33,301 bases of DNA from an uncultured Bacteroidota bacterium (GTDB taxonomy: Bacteria > Bacteroidota > Bacteroidia > Bacteroidales > P3), in assembly GCA_902793295.1 (NCBI GenBank), contig CADBDA010000021.1, positions 1 through 33,301 on the forward strand. Direction: 5' to 3'. This document shows positions 1 through 8,710 of the stretch, one piece after another (within the stretch, counting starts at the first letter, position 1; each line of letters begins with the position of its first letter). The notes under the pieces were generated by a model that worked only from the letters and a program-made list of their open reading frames with translations, was not told the DNA's origin and made no database searches. The position numbers and the translations under genes are program-made.

Positions 1-103
1 TGAAGCTGGTTTCCATTCCGTACTTTTTTTTCCATTCACAATACGAAATGCCAGCTTCTTTTATTGCATCTCACCTACGCATTTGTCGGAAGAACCAAAT
101 AAA

Positions 104-135
104 TTTGGTGCATTCCTGTTTTTTGTGTATTTTTG
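104..135 (+). promoter_or_regulatory. Bacteroidota-type promoter for kbl
   Basis: TTTG at 104-107 is followed after 20 bases by TATTTTTG at 128-135, an exact match to the Bacteroidota vegetative pattern TTTG-N19-21-TAnnTTTG. It lies about 45 bases before the kbl start codon, so it would give a short AT-rich leader. Further upstream, 2-9 and 50-57 are inverted copies of GAAGCTGG and could be the 3' hairpin of a gene outside the window; that is weak because the loop is about 40 bases. Confidence 0.7.
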
Positions 136-180
136 TGGGTTGTTTTGCAAAATACTAAAAATAAATAAAATATTGTAATT

Positions 181-1362
181 ATGTACACTAAATTCCAACA
201 GCATCTTCAGAAAGAACTGGCAGACATCGAAGCCGCCGGTCTGTACAAACACGAACGCATCATTGAAAGCCCCCAGGGCGCTGAGATTATGGTGAAAGGC
301 AAGAAATGCCTGAACTTCTGCGCCAACAACTACCTGGGACTGGCCGACAATCCCCAACTGATCGAAGCCGCCAAGAAGGGCATGGACGCCCGCGGCTACG
401 GTATGGCCAGCGTCCGTTTCATCTGCGGATGCCAGGATCTCCACAAACAACTTGAGAAGAAAATCGCCGAGTTCTTCGGCACTGAGGACACCATCCTCTA
501 CGCTGCCTGCTTCGACGCCAACGGCGGTGTTTTCGAACCCCTACTGACCGAAGAGGACGCCATCATCAGCGACGCCCTGAACCACGCCTCCATCATCGAC
601 GGTGTGCGTCTGTGCAAAGCCCAGCGCTATCGCTATGCCAACGCTGACATGGCCGACCTGGAAGAGCAGCTCAAGGCAGCCCAGAAGAACCGTTTCCGCA
701 TCATCGTCACCGACGGTGTCTTCTCGATGGACGGCAATGTGTGCCCGCTTGACAAGATCTATGAGCTCGCCAACAAATACGACGCCATGGTGATGGTCGA
801 CGAGAGCCACTCGGCAGGTGTTGTCGGCAAGACCGGACGCGGTGTCACCGAGCGCTACAACCTGCGCGGCAAGATTGAAATCCTCACCGGTACGCTGGGC
901 AAGGCCTTCGGCGGTGCCATGGGCGGTTTCACCACCGGTAAGAAAGAAATCATCGACATGCTGCGTCAGCGCAGCCGTCCCTACCTGTTCAGCAACTCGA
1001 TGGCTCCCGGCCTCGTGGCCGCCGGCATCCGCATGTTCGAGATGATGAGCGAGACCAACGAACTGCAGGACAAGCTGCATGAGAACACCGACTACTTCCT
1101 GCGCCGCATGAAGGAAGAAGGTTTCGACTGCAAACCCAGCGAAAGCGCCATCTGCGCCGTGATGATCTACGACGCCGCCAAGAGCCAGCAGTACGCCGCC
1201 AAGATGCAGGAAGAAGGCATCTTCGTCACCGGTTTCTACTATCCCGTCGTTCCGAAAGGCCAGGCCCGTATCCGCGTTCAAATCAGCGCCGCCCACGAGC
1301 ACGAGCACCTCGACAAGTGCATCGAAGCCTTCAAGAAAGTACGTAAAGAGATTGAAGGATGA
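181..1362 (+). CDS. kbl: Glycine C-acetyltransferase (2-amino-3-ketobutyrate CoA ligase)
   Basis: A 393-residue PLP-dependent enzyme of the alpha-oxoamine synthase family (fold type I), close to the usual length of about 397. It interconverts glycine plus acetyl-CoA and 2-amino-3-oxobutyrate plus CoA, the second step of threonine breakdown by the dehydrogenase route, in the cytosol. The motif DESHS at 207-211 holds the cofactor-contacting Asp207 and His210. TLGKAFGG carries Lys241, the expected Schiff-base lysine. The N-terminal NNYLGL and the FDANGG stretch also fit the family. The ATG follows a good promoter, and the stop overlaps the next gene by 4 bases, implying coupling. No threonine dehydrogenase gene is nearby. 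A related family member (for example serine palmitoyltransferase or 8-amino-7-oxononanoate synthase) is possible, but the start and active-site region read as Kbl. Confidence 0.93.
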   Translation: MYTKFQQHLQKELADIEAAGLYKHERIIESPQGAEIMVKGKKCLNFCANNYLGLADNPQLIEAAKKGMDARGYGMASVRFICGCQDLHKQLEKKIAEFFGTEDTILYAACFDANGGVFEPLLTEEDAIISDALNHASIIDGVRLCKAQRYRYANADMADLEEQLKAAQKNRFRIIVTDGVFSMDGNVCPLDKIYELANKYDAMVMVDESHSAGVVGKTGRGVTERYNLRGKIEILTGTLGKAFGGAMGGFTTGKKEIIDMLRQRSRPYLFSNSMAPGLVAAGIRMFEMMSETNELQDKLHENTDYFLRRMKEEGFDCKPSESAICAVMIYDAAKSQQYAAKMQEEGIFVTGFYYPVVPKGQARIRVQISAAHEHEHLDKCIEAFKKVRKEIEG

Positions 1363-1940
1363 AACAGTCGCGCTTCTACCTCATCGTCACCGCGCTGATG
1401 CTCGTCGTTCTGGGAGTTGTCTGCCTTGTCAACCCCAAAGAATGCTTTGAAACGATGGCATGGCTGGTGGGTGTGCTCATGCTGGTAGCCGGATGCACCA
1501 CGCTCCTCTTCAGCCTGAAGGCCCGCAATGTGCTGCCCAACAGCAGCACCACCATCTTCCTGGGCATCTTCCAGCTCTTCATCGGACTGATGTTTATGGG
1601 CAACAGCCTGCTAGCTGCCACCACGCTCATCGTGCTTTTCTCGGTGTGGGTCATGTTTGAGGGCGTATCGCTCTCCGTGCTGGCCTTCGACTACAAGAAA
1701 GCCGGTTTCGCCTACTGGTGGACCATGCTGCTGCTCGGCGTGTGCAGCATTGTGCTGGGATTCCTGGCCATGCGCAACCCCGACACTACCAGCGCACTCT
1801 TCGGCATCCTGCTGGGACTGGGCATCCTGTCCAACGGCATTATCCGTATCGTGGCTTTCTGTGCGCTGAAACGCATCGAGAACCGTCTGCGTGACCTGCG
1901 CGACAGTGCCACTGCCATCAATATCGACGACAAGCAGTAG
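1359..1940 (+). CDS. HdeD-like DUF308 integral membrane protein
   Basis: A 193-residue hydrophobic protein with about six predicted membrane segments (roughly 7-24, 32-52, 65-82, 86-108, 118-137, 143-167) and a short charged cytoplasmic tail. This topology and the repeated glycine-rich helices fit the HdeD/DUF308 family. HdeD in enterobacteria is linked to acid resistance, but the biochemical role of the family is unknown and no acid-stress partner is seen here. The ATG at 1359 overlaps the kbl stop (ATGA), so the gene is probably translated by coupling from the kbl message. A strong hairpin terminator follows. No signal of transfer or decay is seen. Confidence 0.75.
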   Translation: MKQSRFYLIVTALMLVVLGVVCLVNPKECFETMAWLVGVLMLVAGCTTLLFSLKARNVLPNSSTTIFLGIFQLFIGLMFMGNSLLAATTLIVLFSVWVMFEGVSLSVLAFDYKKAGFAYWWTMLLLGVCSIVLGFLAMRNPDTTSALFGILLGLGILSNGIIRIVAFCALKRIENRLRDLRDSATAINIDDKQ

Positions 1941-1976
1941 GACTGGGCGTAGATTGTCCACACGACTTTGACTTTT

Positions 1977-2015
1977 GCGAAACGGAAGGAAAAAACCTTC
2001 CGTTTCGCGTTTTTA
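1977..2015 (+). terminator. Intrinsic terminator of the kbl-DUF308 operon
   Basis: A perfect 13-bp stem (1977-1989 with 1996-2008), a six-A loop and a T tract at 2010-2014 lie 37 bases after the DUF308 stop. This is a textbook Rho-independent terminator and marks the end of the two-gene transcript. Confidence 0.92.
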
Positions 2016-2254
2016 TAGGGAGAGAAAGGAATGGCCCTCAAGGTCTCCAGTCACCTTAGAGTCTTAGCGTTAAAACACTCTCGGGGGTCAGGACACATCG
2101 CTTGTGGTGGATTTTTTGGGGGATGGCATACTATTTTTACAATTTTTTTGTTTAAAGGGATAGAAGCGGCTTTTGCGGTTTGACGCTTCCGCTTCCGCCG
2201 AGATCCTTTTTTTGCGCCCGCCATCGGGCCTAACTCCAAACAAGACAGACGACC
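2016..2254 (+). promoter_or_regulatory. rpoN upstream region: weak promoter and leader hairpins
   Basis: This 239-base gap holds no gene. TTTG at 2115-2118 and TACAATTT at 2138-2145 (19-base spacing) are the best promoter candidate, but the second box misses the consensus. Downstream, GAAGCGG (2163-2169) pairs with CCGCTTC (2189-2195), and GCCCG (2216-2220) pairs with CGGGC (2225-2229), with a seven-T run between them. The leader may be structured. No tRNA-like fold is seen. Confidence 0.35.
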
Positions 2255-3721
2255 ATGATTTCGCAGAAACAGAAAATGAAAATGCAGCAGAAACTGACGC
2301 CCCAGCAACTAATGCTGATGCGGCTGCTGCAACTGCCTGTCACCCAACTGGAACAGAAAATCAAAGAAGAGGTGGAGAAGAACCCACTGCTCGATGTGGA
2401 GACCTCTGCCGACGACAACTATACGGCCGACACCAACGACGACATCACCGACACCAACGACAGCACGGCCGATGACGACTTCCACGGCATCGACATGGAC
2501 GACTACTACGATGACGACTACAGCTACCGCGAACGGCTGGAACGGGACCACAACACCGAGGAGCGCCACTTCGAAGTCAGCGAGTCGGAAAGCTTCACCG
2601 AGTCGCTGATACGCCAACTGGAACTGCGCAACCTCAACGACCGACAACGCCGCATTGCCATGGAAATCATCGGCAGCATCGACGGCACCGGCTATTTGGG
2701 ACGCGACATACAGCTGATAGCCAACGACCTGGCATTCCGCTACGATATGGATGTCACCGACGAGGAGCTGGAGGAGGTGCTGCACGACATACAGCAGTTC
2801 GACCCGGCCGGCGTAGGCGCCTCGAACCTGCAAGAATGCCTGTCGCTTCAGCTGCACCGCATCGAAAACCCCGACGAACGCACCCTTCAGGCCACGCTGG
2901 TGGTCGACAAATACTTCAACCAACTCAGCAGCAAGCACTACACCGCCCTGAAGAACCTGCTGAAGATAGACGACACCGCCTTGCGCGAGGTGCTTTCGGT
3001 CATCCGCCGGCTGAACCCCAAGCCCGGCTGGGGTCGCGAAGAGGAACGTCACGGCGCCCCCTACATCATCCCCGATTTTATCGTAGTGCGCGACGGCGAC
3101 CGACTCAGCTTCAGCCTCAGCGACCGCAACCGTCCCAAACTGCGCATGAACAGCGAATACACCGAGATGCTGCAACAACTGTCGCAGCAAACCCGCCTGA
3201 ACAGCAGCGACCGCGAAACCCTACAATTCATCAAAAGCAAGAGCGACGACGCCCAGTGGCTCATCGACACCCTGCAACAACGTGAGGTGACGCTCAGCAA
3301 CACCATGAGCGCCATTGTGGACTACCAGCGGGACTATTTCATGAGCGGCGACACCGCCGACCTGCGTCCCATGCGGCTCAAGGACATCGCCGCCAAGACA
3401 GGCTACGACGAGTCGACCATCTCGCGCGTCGCCAATGAGAAATACGTGCAGACCGACTTCGGCACCTTCCTGCTCAAAGAGCTCTTCTCGAAAGCCGTGG
3501 TCACCGACGAAGGCGAAGTGCTGGCCGTAGAGCACATCAAAGAAGCGCTGCAACAAGCCATCGACAACGAAGACAAACGCACCCCGCTGACCGACGAGGC
3601 GCTGACACAACAGCTGCAAGCTCAAGGCTTCAAGCTGTCGCGCCGCACGGTGACGAAATACCGCGAAAGCATGGACATCCCCGTCGGACGTCTGCGCAAA
3701 GAGGTGAAAGGAGACGACTGA
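2255..3721 (+). CDS. rpoN: RNA polymerase sigma-54 factor
   Basis: A 488-residue sigma factor that directs RNA polymerase to -24/-12 promoters and needs an AAA+ activator to open DNA. The Gln/Leu-rich Region I covers about residues 1-50 (Q and L repeats ending in NPLLD). A very acidic Region II follows at about 50-100. The core-binding and DNA-binding domains make up the rest. The RpoN box SRRTVTKYRE at 462-471 is the diagnostic motif and is close to the canonical ARRTVAKYRE. Length is normal. The chosen ATG gives the conserved N-terminus MISQKQKMKMQQ. The stop overlaps the following M23 gene by one base (TGATG). No activator (NtrC-like) gene is in the window, so its regulon cannot be judged here. 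Confidence 0.96.
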   Translation: MISQKQKMKMQQKLTPQQLMLMRLLQLPVTQLEQKIKEEVEKNPLLDVETSADDNYTADTNDDITDTNDSTADDDFHGIDMDDYYDDDYSYRERLERDHNTEERHFEVSESESFTESLIRQLELRNLNDRQRRIAMEIIGSIDGTGYLGRDIQLIANDLAFRYDMDVTDEELEEVLHDIQQFDPAGVGASNLQECLSLQLHRIENPDERTLQATLVVDKYFNQLSSKHYTALKNLLKIDDTALREVLSVIRRLNPKPGWGREEERHGAPYIIPDFIVVRDGDRLSFSLSDRNRPKLRMNSEYTEMLQQLSQQTRLNSSDRETLQFIKSKSDDAQWLIDTLQQREVTLSNTMSAIVDYQRDYFMSGDTADLRPMRLKDIAAKTGYDESTISRVANEKYVQTDFGTFLLKELFSKAVVTDEGEVLAVEHIKEALQQAIDNEDKRTPLTDEALTQQLQAQGFKLSRRTVTKYRESMDIPVGRLRKEVKGDD

Positions 3722-4617
3722 TGCGGAAGGACCACAGACACCCCAAGGCCCATGTGCTGCTGATGCTGCTGCTATCGGCCGTAGCGCTGCATGCCCAGCA
3801 GAACAACGCCAAGAAAGAGTCCCAATTCTACGAAGGCGACGGCTCGGAGGTGTTGCTGTGGAAACTGTTCTACCACGACAACCTGTCGGGCTCGGCGGTG
3901 AAGTTGCGACAGCTATCCATGGACTCGCTGCCCGACGAGGTGAACCTGCGCCTCATCAAAGACAGCAGCGAATTCTGTTTTCCGATGAAGAATATCCGCA
4001 CATCGCCCTACGGCTGGCGTGCCTCATTCGGCAGGGCCCACCGCGGGGTGGACATCCTGCTGCGCACCGGCGACCCAGTGCGGGCCTGCTTTCCCGGAGT
4101 GGTACGCATAGCACGCACCATGGGCGGCTACGGCAATGTTGTCGTGCTGCGCCACGAAAACGGACTGGAGACCGTCTACGGGCACATGTCGAAGATACTT
4201 GTCAAGCCCCGCCAGATTGTAAAAGCCGGCGACGTGCTAGGACTGGGCGGCAGCACCGGCAACTCCACCGGGCCCCACCTCCACTTCGAAGTGCGCTTCC
4301 AATATGAGCCCTTCGACCCCGAATGGCTGCTCGACTTCAACAACTACACCCTCCGCACCCGACGGCTGCATCTCGACAAGACCTACTTCGGCATCAGCAT
4401 TCCCAAAGGCAACAAGCAACCCGCCTTCAAGGCCGACAAGAGCATCATCAAGGAGCGCCCGATGCGCACCAAGCCCAAGGAGGTGTACCACACAGCCAAA
4501 CGCGGCGAATCGCTCGACCTTATCGCCATGCAGCACAGCACCACCGCAGAAGAGCTGCGCCGGCTGAACCCCGACTTGAAAAAGGTGAAAGAAGGGATGA
4601 AGATAAGGGTGCGATGA
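3721..4617 (+). CDS. Exported M23 peptidoglycan endopeptidase with C-terminal LysM
   Basis: A 298-residue secreted protein. Residues 1-26 form a signal peptide ending around ALHAQ. A zinc-dependent M23 (LytM/lysostaphin) domain covers about 93-200: metal ligands are His107 and Asp111 (HRGVD) and His188 in HLH (186-188), with His155 in GHM as the active-site partner. A LysM-type peptidoglycan-binding module follows at about 255-298 (YHTAKRGESLDLIA). The full catalytic set suggests an active peptide-crosslink hydrolase in the periplasm rather than an EnvC-like degenerate activator. It shares one base with the rpoN stop, so the two are probably cotranscribed; I know of no established functional link between them. 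Confidence 0.9.
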   Translation: MRKDHRHPKAHVLLMLLLSAVALHAQQNNAKKESQFYEGDGSEVLLWKLFYHDNLSGSAVKLRQLSMDSLPDEVNLRLIKDSSEFCFPMKNIRTSPYGWRASFGRAHRGVDILLRTGDPVRACFPGVVRIARTMGGYGNVVVLRHENGLETVYGHMSKILVKPRQIVKAGDVLGLGGSTGNSTGPHLHFEVRFQYEPFDPEWLLDFNNYTLRTRRLHLDKTYFGISIPKGNKQPAFKADKSIIKERPMRTKPKEVYHTAKRGESLDLIAMQHSTTAEELRRLNPDLKKVKEGMKIRVR

Positions 4618-4655
4618 CAACTGACATAATATAATAAAGATATAACTATAAAAAC

Positions 4656-5156
4656 ATGAAGAAAACGAATCTTTCCGAACATAATGCCGCCGAGGTGCCT
4701 TCAGGCAAAGGCTTCCGCATCGGCATCGTCGCTGCCGAATGGAACAGCGAAATCACGCACCCGATGGCGCAGGGCGCCTACGACACCCTCATGCAGTACG
4801 GCGTGACGGCCGACGACATCCGTGTGGTGCATGTGCCAGGCAGCTACGAACTGACCACCGCCGCCGACCTGATGCTGCGCAACGACAGCCACCTGGACGC
4901 CGTGATATGCATCGGCTGCGTCATTCAAGGCGAGACCCGCCACTTCGACTTCATCTGCGAAGCCGTATCGCAAGGGCTCACCAACGTGTCGTTGAAACAC
5001 GAGAAGCCCGTCATCTTCAGCCTGCTCACCACCAACGACATGCAACAAGCCCTGGACCGCAGCGGCGGCAAGCACGGCAACAAAGGCATCGAAGGCGCCG
5101 TCACGGCACTGAAGATGGTACAACTGCAACACGATTTGGAACACAACAAACAATAG
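4656..5156 (+). CDS. ribH: 6,7-dimethyl-8-ribityllumazine synthase
   Basis: A 166-residue cytosolic enzyme that condenses 5-amino-6-ribitylaminouracil with 3,4-dihydroxy-2-butanone 4-phosphate, the penultimate step of riboflavin synthesis; family members form pentamers or icosahedral 60-mers. Family motifs are plain: AAEWNSEI near 26, VPGSYEL at 60-66, GCVIQGETRHFDF with the catalytic His96 at 87-99, and the phosphate-binding C-terminal region. Length is slightly above the usual 155 because of an N-terminal extension. It stands without other rib genes; fmt begins three bases after its stop. No FMN riboswitch is seen in the 38-base AT-rich gap upstream. Confidence 0.96.
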   Translation: MKKTNLSEHNAAEVPSGKGFRIGIVAAEWNSEITHPMAQGAYDTLMQYGVTADDIRVVHVPGSYELTTAADLMLRNDSHLDAVICIGCVIQGETRHFDFICEAVSQGLTNVSLKHEKPVIFSLLTTNDMQQALDRSGGKHGNKGIEGAVTALKMVQLQHDLEHNKQ

Positions 5157-5159
5157 CGC

Positions 5160-6107
5160 ATGAGCCGACGTATCGTATTCATGGGCACGCCCGACTTCGC
5201 CGTGTCGTCACTTGACGCCATCGTACGCAACGGCTACGATGTGGCCGCAGTCGTCACCGTTCCCGACCGTCCCACCGGACGCGGACAGAAAATCACCATC
5301 TCGCCCGTCAAAGCCTATGCCCAGCAGCACCAACTGCCCCTGCTGCAACCCGAGAAGCTGCGCAACCCCGAATTTCTGGAGCAGCTGCAGGCGCTGAAGG
5401 CCGACCTCTTCGTGGTTGTCGCCTTCCGCATGCTGCCCCGTGAAGTGTGGGCCATGCCCCCCATGGGCACCTTCAACCTCCACGCCTCGCTGCTGCCCCA
5501 ATACCGCGGAGCAGCCCCCATCAACTGGGCCATCATCAACGGCGAAAGCAAGAGCGGTGTGACCACCTTCCTGCTCAACGAACGCATTGACGAAGGACAG
5601 CTGCTGCTGCAACGCGAAACCCCCATCAGCGACGACGACACCGCTGAAACCCTCCACGACCGGCTGGCCGCCATGGGCAGCGAACTGGTGGTGGAGACCC
5701 TCGACAAACTCTTTGACGGCAGCATCCAACCCCAGCCCCAAAGCAGTCAGGCGACGCTCAAGCCAGCACCCAAGATCTTCAAACAAGACTGCGCCATCGA
5801 CTGGCGCCAAAGCGGCCAAGCCATCCACAACTTTGTCCGCGGACTCTCCCCCTACCCCGCCGCCACCGCCACCATGAGCGACAGCAAAGGTGCTGAAATC
5901 TACATGAAAATCTACCAAACCCACTTCGAATCCGACGGAAACAGCACCATAGGAACCATTTATACCGACAAAAAAAAGTGGCTAAAAATCGGTGTAAAAG
6001 ACGGATTTGTCGAAATTTTGAGCCTACAAATCAGCGGAAAAAAGAAAATTTCAATTGATGAATTTTTAAGAGGTTACGATGTATCAAACTGGAAACTAAT
6101 ATTTTAG
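5160..6107 (+). CDS. fmt: Methionyl-tRNA formyltransferase
   Basis: A 315-residue cytosolic enzyme that moves a formyl group from 10-formyltetrahydrofolate to initiator Met-tRNA. The N-terminal catalytic domain shows the family triad: Asn106 and His108 (FNLHAS), the SLLPQYRG loop at 110-117 and Asp144 (ERIDEG). The C-terminal tRNA-binding OB-like domain covers about 205-315. Length is normal. The ATG lies 3 bases after the ribH stop, so the pair is one transcript. Base use in the last 150 bases becomes AT-rich compared with the body of the gene, which reads on into the AT-rich HU promoter region. Confidence 0.96.
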   Translation: MSRRIVFMGTPDFAVSSLDAIVRNGYDVAAVVTVPDRPTGRGQKITISPVKAYAQQHQLPLLQPEKLRNPEFLEQLQALKADLFVVVAFRMLPREVWAMPPMGTFNLHASLLPQYRGAAPINWAIINGESKSGVTTFLLNERIDEGQLLLQRETPISDDDTAETLHDRLAAMGSELVVETLDKLFDGSIQPQPQSSQATLKPAPKIFKQDCAIDWRQSGQAIHNFVRGLSPYPAATATMSDSKGAEIYMKIYQTHFESDGNSTIGTIYTDKKKWLKIGVKDGFVEILSLQISGKKKISIDEFLRGYDVSNWKLIF

Positions 6108-6149
6108 ATTATTTCTTAAAAATATTATCAAAAAAAGTTTGAAAAAAAA

Positions 6150-6180
6150 ATTGCATATTTAAAAATTCTGTATAAATTTG
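6150..6180 (+). promoter_or_regulatory. Promoter of the HU gene
   Basis: ATTG at 6150-6153, then 19 bases, then TAAATTTG at 6173-6180, matching the TAnnTTTG box exactly and the -33 box at three of four positions. The region is strongly AT-rich, as expected for a highly expressed gene. The start codon lies 38 bases downstream. Confidence 0.7.
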
Positions 6181-6218
6181 CATCGTAAATTGATTGTTTA
6201 ACCCTCAAAATCTTCAAA

Positions 6219-6476
6219 ATGAACAAGACTGAATTAATTGCAGCTGTAGCTAAGAAAGCCGGCATGACCAAGGTAGATGCAGCCAAGGCATTCAACGCAC
6301 TCACCGAAGTCACCAAAGAGACCCTGAAGGGTGGTGACAAGATTGCTCTGATCGGATTTGGTACATTTGCCATGCAGAACAGACCTGCTCGCAAAGGCAA
6401 AAATCCGCGCACCGGCAAAGCTATCAAGATTCCCGCAAAGAAAGTTTTGAAATTCAAAGCTAGCAAAAAATTCTAA
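6219..6476 (+). CDS. HU-family nucleoid DNA-binding protein
   Basis: An 85-residue basic protein of the HU/IHF family, which dimerises and bends DNA through two beta-ribbon arms. The signature is complete: an N-terminal helical dimer part (MNKTELIAAVAKKAG), GFGTF near 47-51, and the DNA-contacting arm RKGKNPRTGKAIKIPA with the intercalating proline in KNPRTG. Length is just under the usual 90. It is a single-gene unit between its own promoter and a strong terminator. Bacteroidota often have several HU paralogues, so a hupB symbol is not justified. Confidence 0.95.
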   Translation: MNKTELIAAVAKKAGMTKVDAAKAFNALTEVTKETLKGGDKIALIGFGTFAMQNRPARKGKNPRTGKAIKIPAKKVLKFKASKKF

Positions 6477-6491
6477 GGAATTTCAGGAATT

Positions 6492-6530
6492 AAAAAAAAC
6501 ATCCTCAATTTTTTTGAGGATGTTTTTTTT
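6492..6530. terminator. Bidirectional terminator between HU and yicC
   Basis: CATCCTCAA (6500-6508) pairs with TTGAGGATG (6514-6522) around a five-T loop. An eight-A run at 6492-6499 and an eight-T run at 6523-6530 flank the stem, so it can stop transcription on both strands. It lies 16 bases after the HU stop; the convergent yicC gene ends about 100 bases beyond. The remaining 6531-6631 shows no feature. Confidence 0.9.
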
Positions 6531-6631
6531 ATGGGGGTGGATGATTGGCACTTGCCTATGCGAGATGCTCCTTAAAGGTCCTAGCGCCACCATCAACTTA
6601 TAGATACTGTCTTTTACAATCGAACTCGGGT

Positions 6632-7501
6632 TTAGAGGATATTGCCCAGTTGCTCTTTGATTTTTTCCAGTTCGTCTTTCATGGCCACCACGAGCCGTTG
6701 GATTTCCACGTGGTTGGCTTTGGAGCCGGTGGTATTGATTTCACGTCCCATTTCCTGGGCGATGAAGTTCAGCTTCTTGCCGCTACCCTCTTCGTGTTCC
6801 ATGACGTCGCGGAAGTAGTCGATATGTTTGGCCAGACGCACCTTTTCCTCGGTGATGTCCAGTTTTTCGAGATAATAGATCAGTTCCTGTTCGAAGCGGT
6901 TCTCGTCGACATCCTTGATAGCCGCATCGTTGAGATAGCTGCGGATACGTTCCTTGGCGGTGGTGATACGTTCGGCCTCGTAGGCAGGAATCTGCGCCAA
7001 GCAGTCGGCAATCTTATCCAGATGTTTCTCGAAATCCGCCTTCAGAATCATGCCCTCATGCAGGCGAGTGCTATCCACATCGTCGACAGCCTCCTCGACA
7101 GCCTGAGCCAGCTGCTGGCACGCCGCCTCGTCCAAGGTGTCGTCTTCGTGGCTGACCCACACATCGTCCTGACGAAGGACGACGCAGAGCAGTGCCGTAT
7201 TGTCGAACGATTCGCCCAAGGAAGCACTCAGCGATTTGAGTTCCTGATAGCGGCTCTTGGCAAGCTCATTGTTCAGCTGCAGTGACCGATCGTTGGAGTT
7301 CTCCTCGGAGAGGATGCAGTCCACCTTGCCACGTTCCAGGCGGTTCAGCTGGCTGCGGATGAACAGTTCGCGTTCCCTGAGGCTGGTAGGCAGTTTCACA
7401 TTAGCATCCAAGACTTTGCTGTTTAGTGTCTTGATTTCGATGGTTATTTTCTTTTCGTTGATGATGCATTGCTTCTTGGCGAAGCCAGTCATTGATTTCA
7501 T
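6632..7501 (-). CDS. yicC: YicC family protein (putative endoribonuclease)
   Basis: A 289-residue protein of the YicC/YloC family, matching the usual 287-292. The N-terminus MKSMTGFAKK is diagnostic and fixes the ATG at 7501; a longer frame to 7618 runs into apbE and is not credible. The C-terminal DUF1732 part ends in MGREINTTGSKANHVEIQ and a helical tail. The enterobacterial protein has been described as an endoribonuclease acting on small RNA; whether that activity holds in this phylum is not known. It begins 32 bases after the upstream apbE stop on the same strand, so the two may be cotranscribed. Confidence 0.9.
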   Translation of the reverse strand: MKSMTGFAKKQCIINEKKITIEIKTLNSKVLDANVKLPTSLRERELFIRSQLNRLERGKVDCILSEENSNDRSLQLNNELAKSRYQELKSLSASLGESFDNTALLCVVLRQDDVWVSHEDDTLDEAACQQLAQAVEEAVDDVDSTRLHEGMILKADFEKHLDKIADCLAQIPAYEAERITTAKERIRSYLNDAAIKDVDENRFEQELIYYLEKLDITEEKVRLAKHIDYFRDVMEHEEGSGKKLNFIAQEMGREINTTGSKANHVEIQRLVVAMKDELEKIKEQLGNIL

Positions 7502-7533
7502 TGGTCTGTATTGGTTAAAATCATCGTTTTTTT

Positions 7534-8634
7534 TCAGTCCTCGGGCTGGTACAAGAGCGACTTGAACCGGTCCGTCATAAAGATTTTGTTTTCGCCATTC
7601 TCGTTGAAGATGAAGCACACCGTCTGGGCGCCGTTGTCGTCCGGGTGGCTGACGATAAAACTGCGGGCCCTGTCGAGGCCCATCACCATAAATGCCGTAG
7701 CCAGAGCGTCGGCGCGCCAGGCGCAGCTGTCGACCACGGAGACGCTGAGCAAGGTATGCGTCACCGGGCGACCCGTACGCGGGTCGATGGTGTGGGAATA
7801 GCGGGCGCCGTCCTTTTCGTAGTATTTTCTATAGTTGCCCGAAGTGACCACCGACTGGTCGAGGAGTTTGATGCGTGTTTCGACGACAGGATTGGCGTAT
7901 TTGTTTTCCGACGGGCGTTCGACACCCACCACCCAGTTCTGGCCGTCCGGTTTGCAGCCGCGGGCGTACACTTCGCCGCCGATATCGACCAGGTACCGGC
8001 TGATGCCCTGCTGTTCGAGGAACTGGCACACCCTGTCGGTAGCGTAGCCCTGTGCGATGGCGTTGAAGTCGATAGCCGTTTCGGGAGAAGCCTTGCGCAC
8101 CACGAGCGAGCCGTCATCGCGCTGCACCAGTTCCGGCTGCACGCCGCAGAAATGACGCAAGCTGTCGATGAGCGCATCGGTGATATCGGCACGGTTGGCG
8201 AAACCGAAGCCCCAAGCGTTGACCAGTTTGCCGACGGTGCAGTCGAAGCAGCCCTCGGTGTAAGCGTTCATCTCCACCGAGTGGCGCAGCAGCGTGGCGA
8301 AGAGGTCGTTGACGACGCTGTCGCGATTGTCGTTGACGCGTCGCAGGAGCGAGTTGTCCACCCAGAGGGAAGCCGTCAGGTCGAAATCGTCGAGCAGCGA
8401 ATCGATAGCCGGCTGCAGGTTGCGCTGAAGGCTGTCGTAATAGATGACGCTGTAGAAGGTGCCCTGAGCCTTTCCGCTCAATTCGATGCGGTTTGAGCCA
8501 CTGTTGGTTTGGCCGCCGTTGCAGGCCGACAGCAGCATGGCGGCAAGCGCCAGAAGCGCTGTTGCGAGAGCGGACATGCGGCGTCCGCGCCCCATGATGG
8601 CAAAAGGAGAGGGGAAAGAAGTCACACTATGCAT
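7534..8634 (-). CDS. apbE: FAD:protein FMN transferase, lipoprotein (ApbE)
   Basis: A 366-residue lipoprotein that attaches FMN covalently to Thr/Ser residues of exported flavoproteins such as subunits of Na+-NQR or Rnf complexes. A signal segment (about 21-37) ends in the lipobox LLSAC with Cys38. Family motifs are present: IDFNAIAQGYATD at 188-200, VDIGGEVYARG at 216-226, YSHTIDPRTGRP at 279-290 and the metal-binding ADALAT near Asp309. The first 19 residues before Met20 look dispensable; ATGs at 8595 (Met14) and 8577 (Met20) are alternative starts. No target flavoprotein gene is adjacent. A terminator separates it from the upstream T9SS gene, but I could not find its own promoter. Confidence 0.93.
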   Translation of the reverse strand: MHSVTSFPSPFAIMGRGRRMSALATALLALAAMLLSACNGGQTNSGSNRIELSGKAQGTFYSVIYYDSLQRNLQPAIDSLLDDFDLTASLWVDNSLLRRVNDNRDSVVNDLFATLLRHSVEMNAYTEGCFDCTVGKLVNAWGFGFANRADITDALIDSLRHFCGVQPELVQRDDGSLVVRKASPETAIDFNAIAQGYATDRVCQFLEQQGISRYLVDIGGEVYARGCKPDGQNWVVGVERPSENKYANPVVETRIKLLDQSVVTSGNYRKYYEKDGARYSHTIDPRTGRPVTHTLLSVSVVDSCAWRADALATAFMVMGLDRARSFIVSHPDDNGAQTVCFIFNENGENKIFMTDRFKSLLYQPED

Positions 8635-8657
8635 AGCGGATACTGTCGAAGGGTCAA

Positions 8658-8689
8658 ATAAAAAAGCGTCCGGACGAGCCGAACGCTTT
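8658..8689 (-). terminator. Terminator of the Cys-module T9SS cargo gene
   Basis: On the minus strand an 11-bp stem (8679-8689 with 8663-8673, one G-U pair) with a 5-base loop is followed by a T-rich tract at 8662-8653. It lies 21 bases after the stop of the gene at 8711 and ahead of apbE, so the two genes are separate units. Confidence 0.85.
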
Positions 8690-8710
8690 ATCGTTATATC
8701 TTATCAAGAA

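Noticed and set aside
1..60. Inverted repeat GAAGCTGG near the left edge
   Set aside because: The loop is about 40 bases and the upstream gene is not visible, so a terminator call is not supported.
6546..6560. TGGCACTTGC, resembling a sigma-54 promoter because rpoN is in the window
   Set aside because: The spacing between GG and GC is far too short for a -24/-12 element, and no other good match to TGGCAC-N5-TTGC was noticed.
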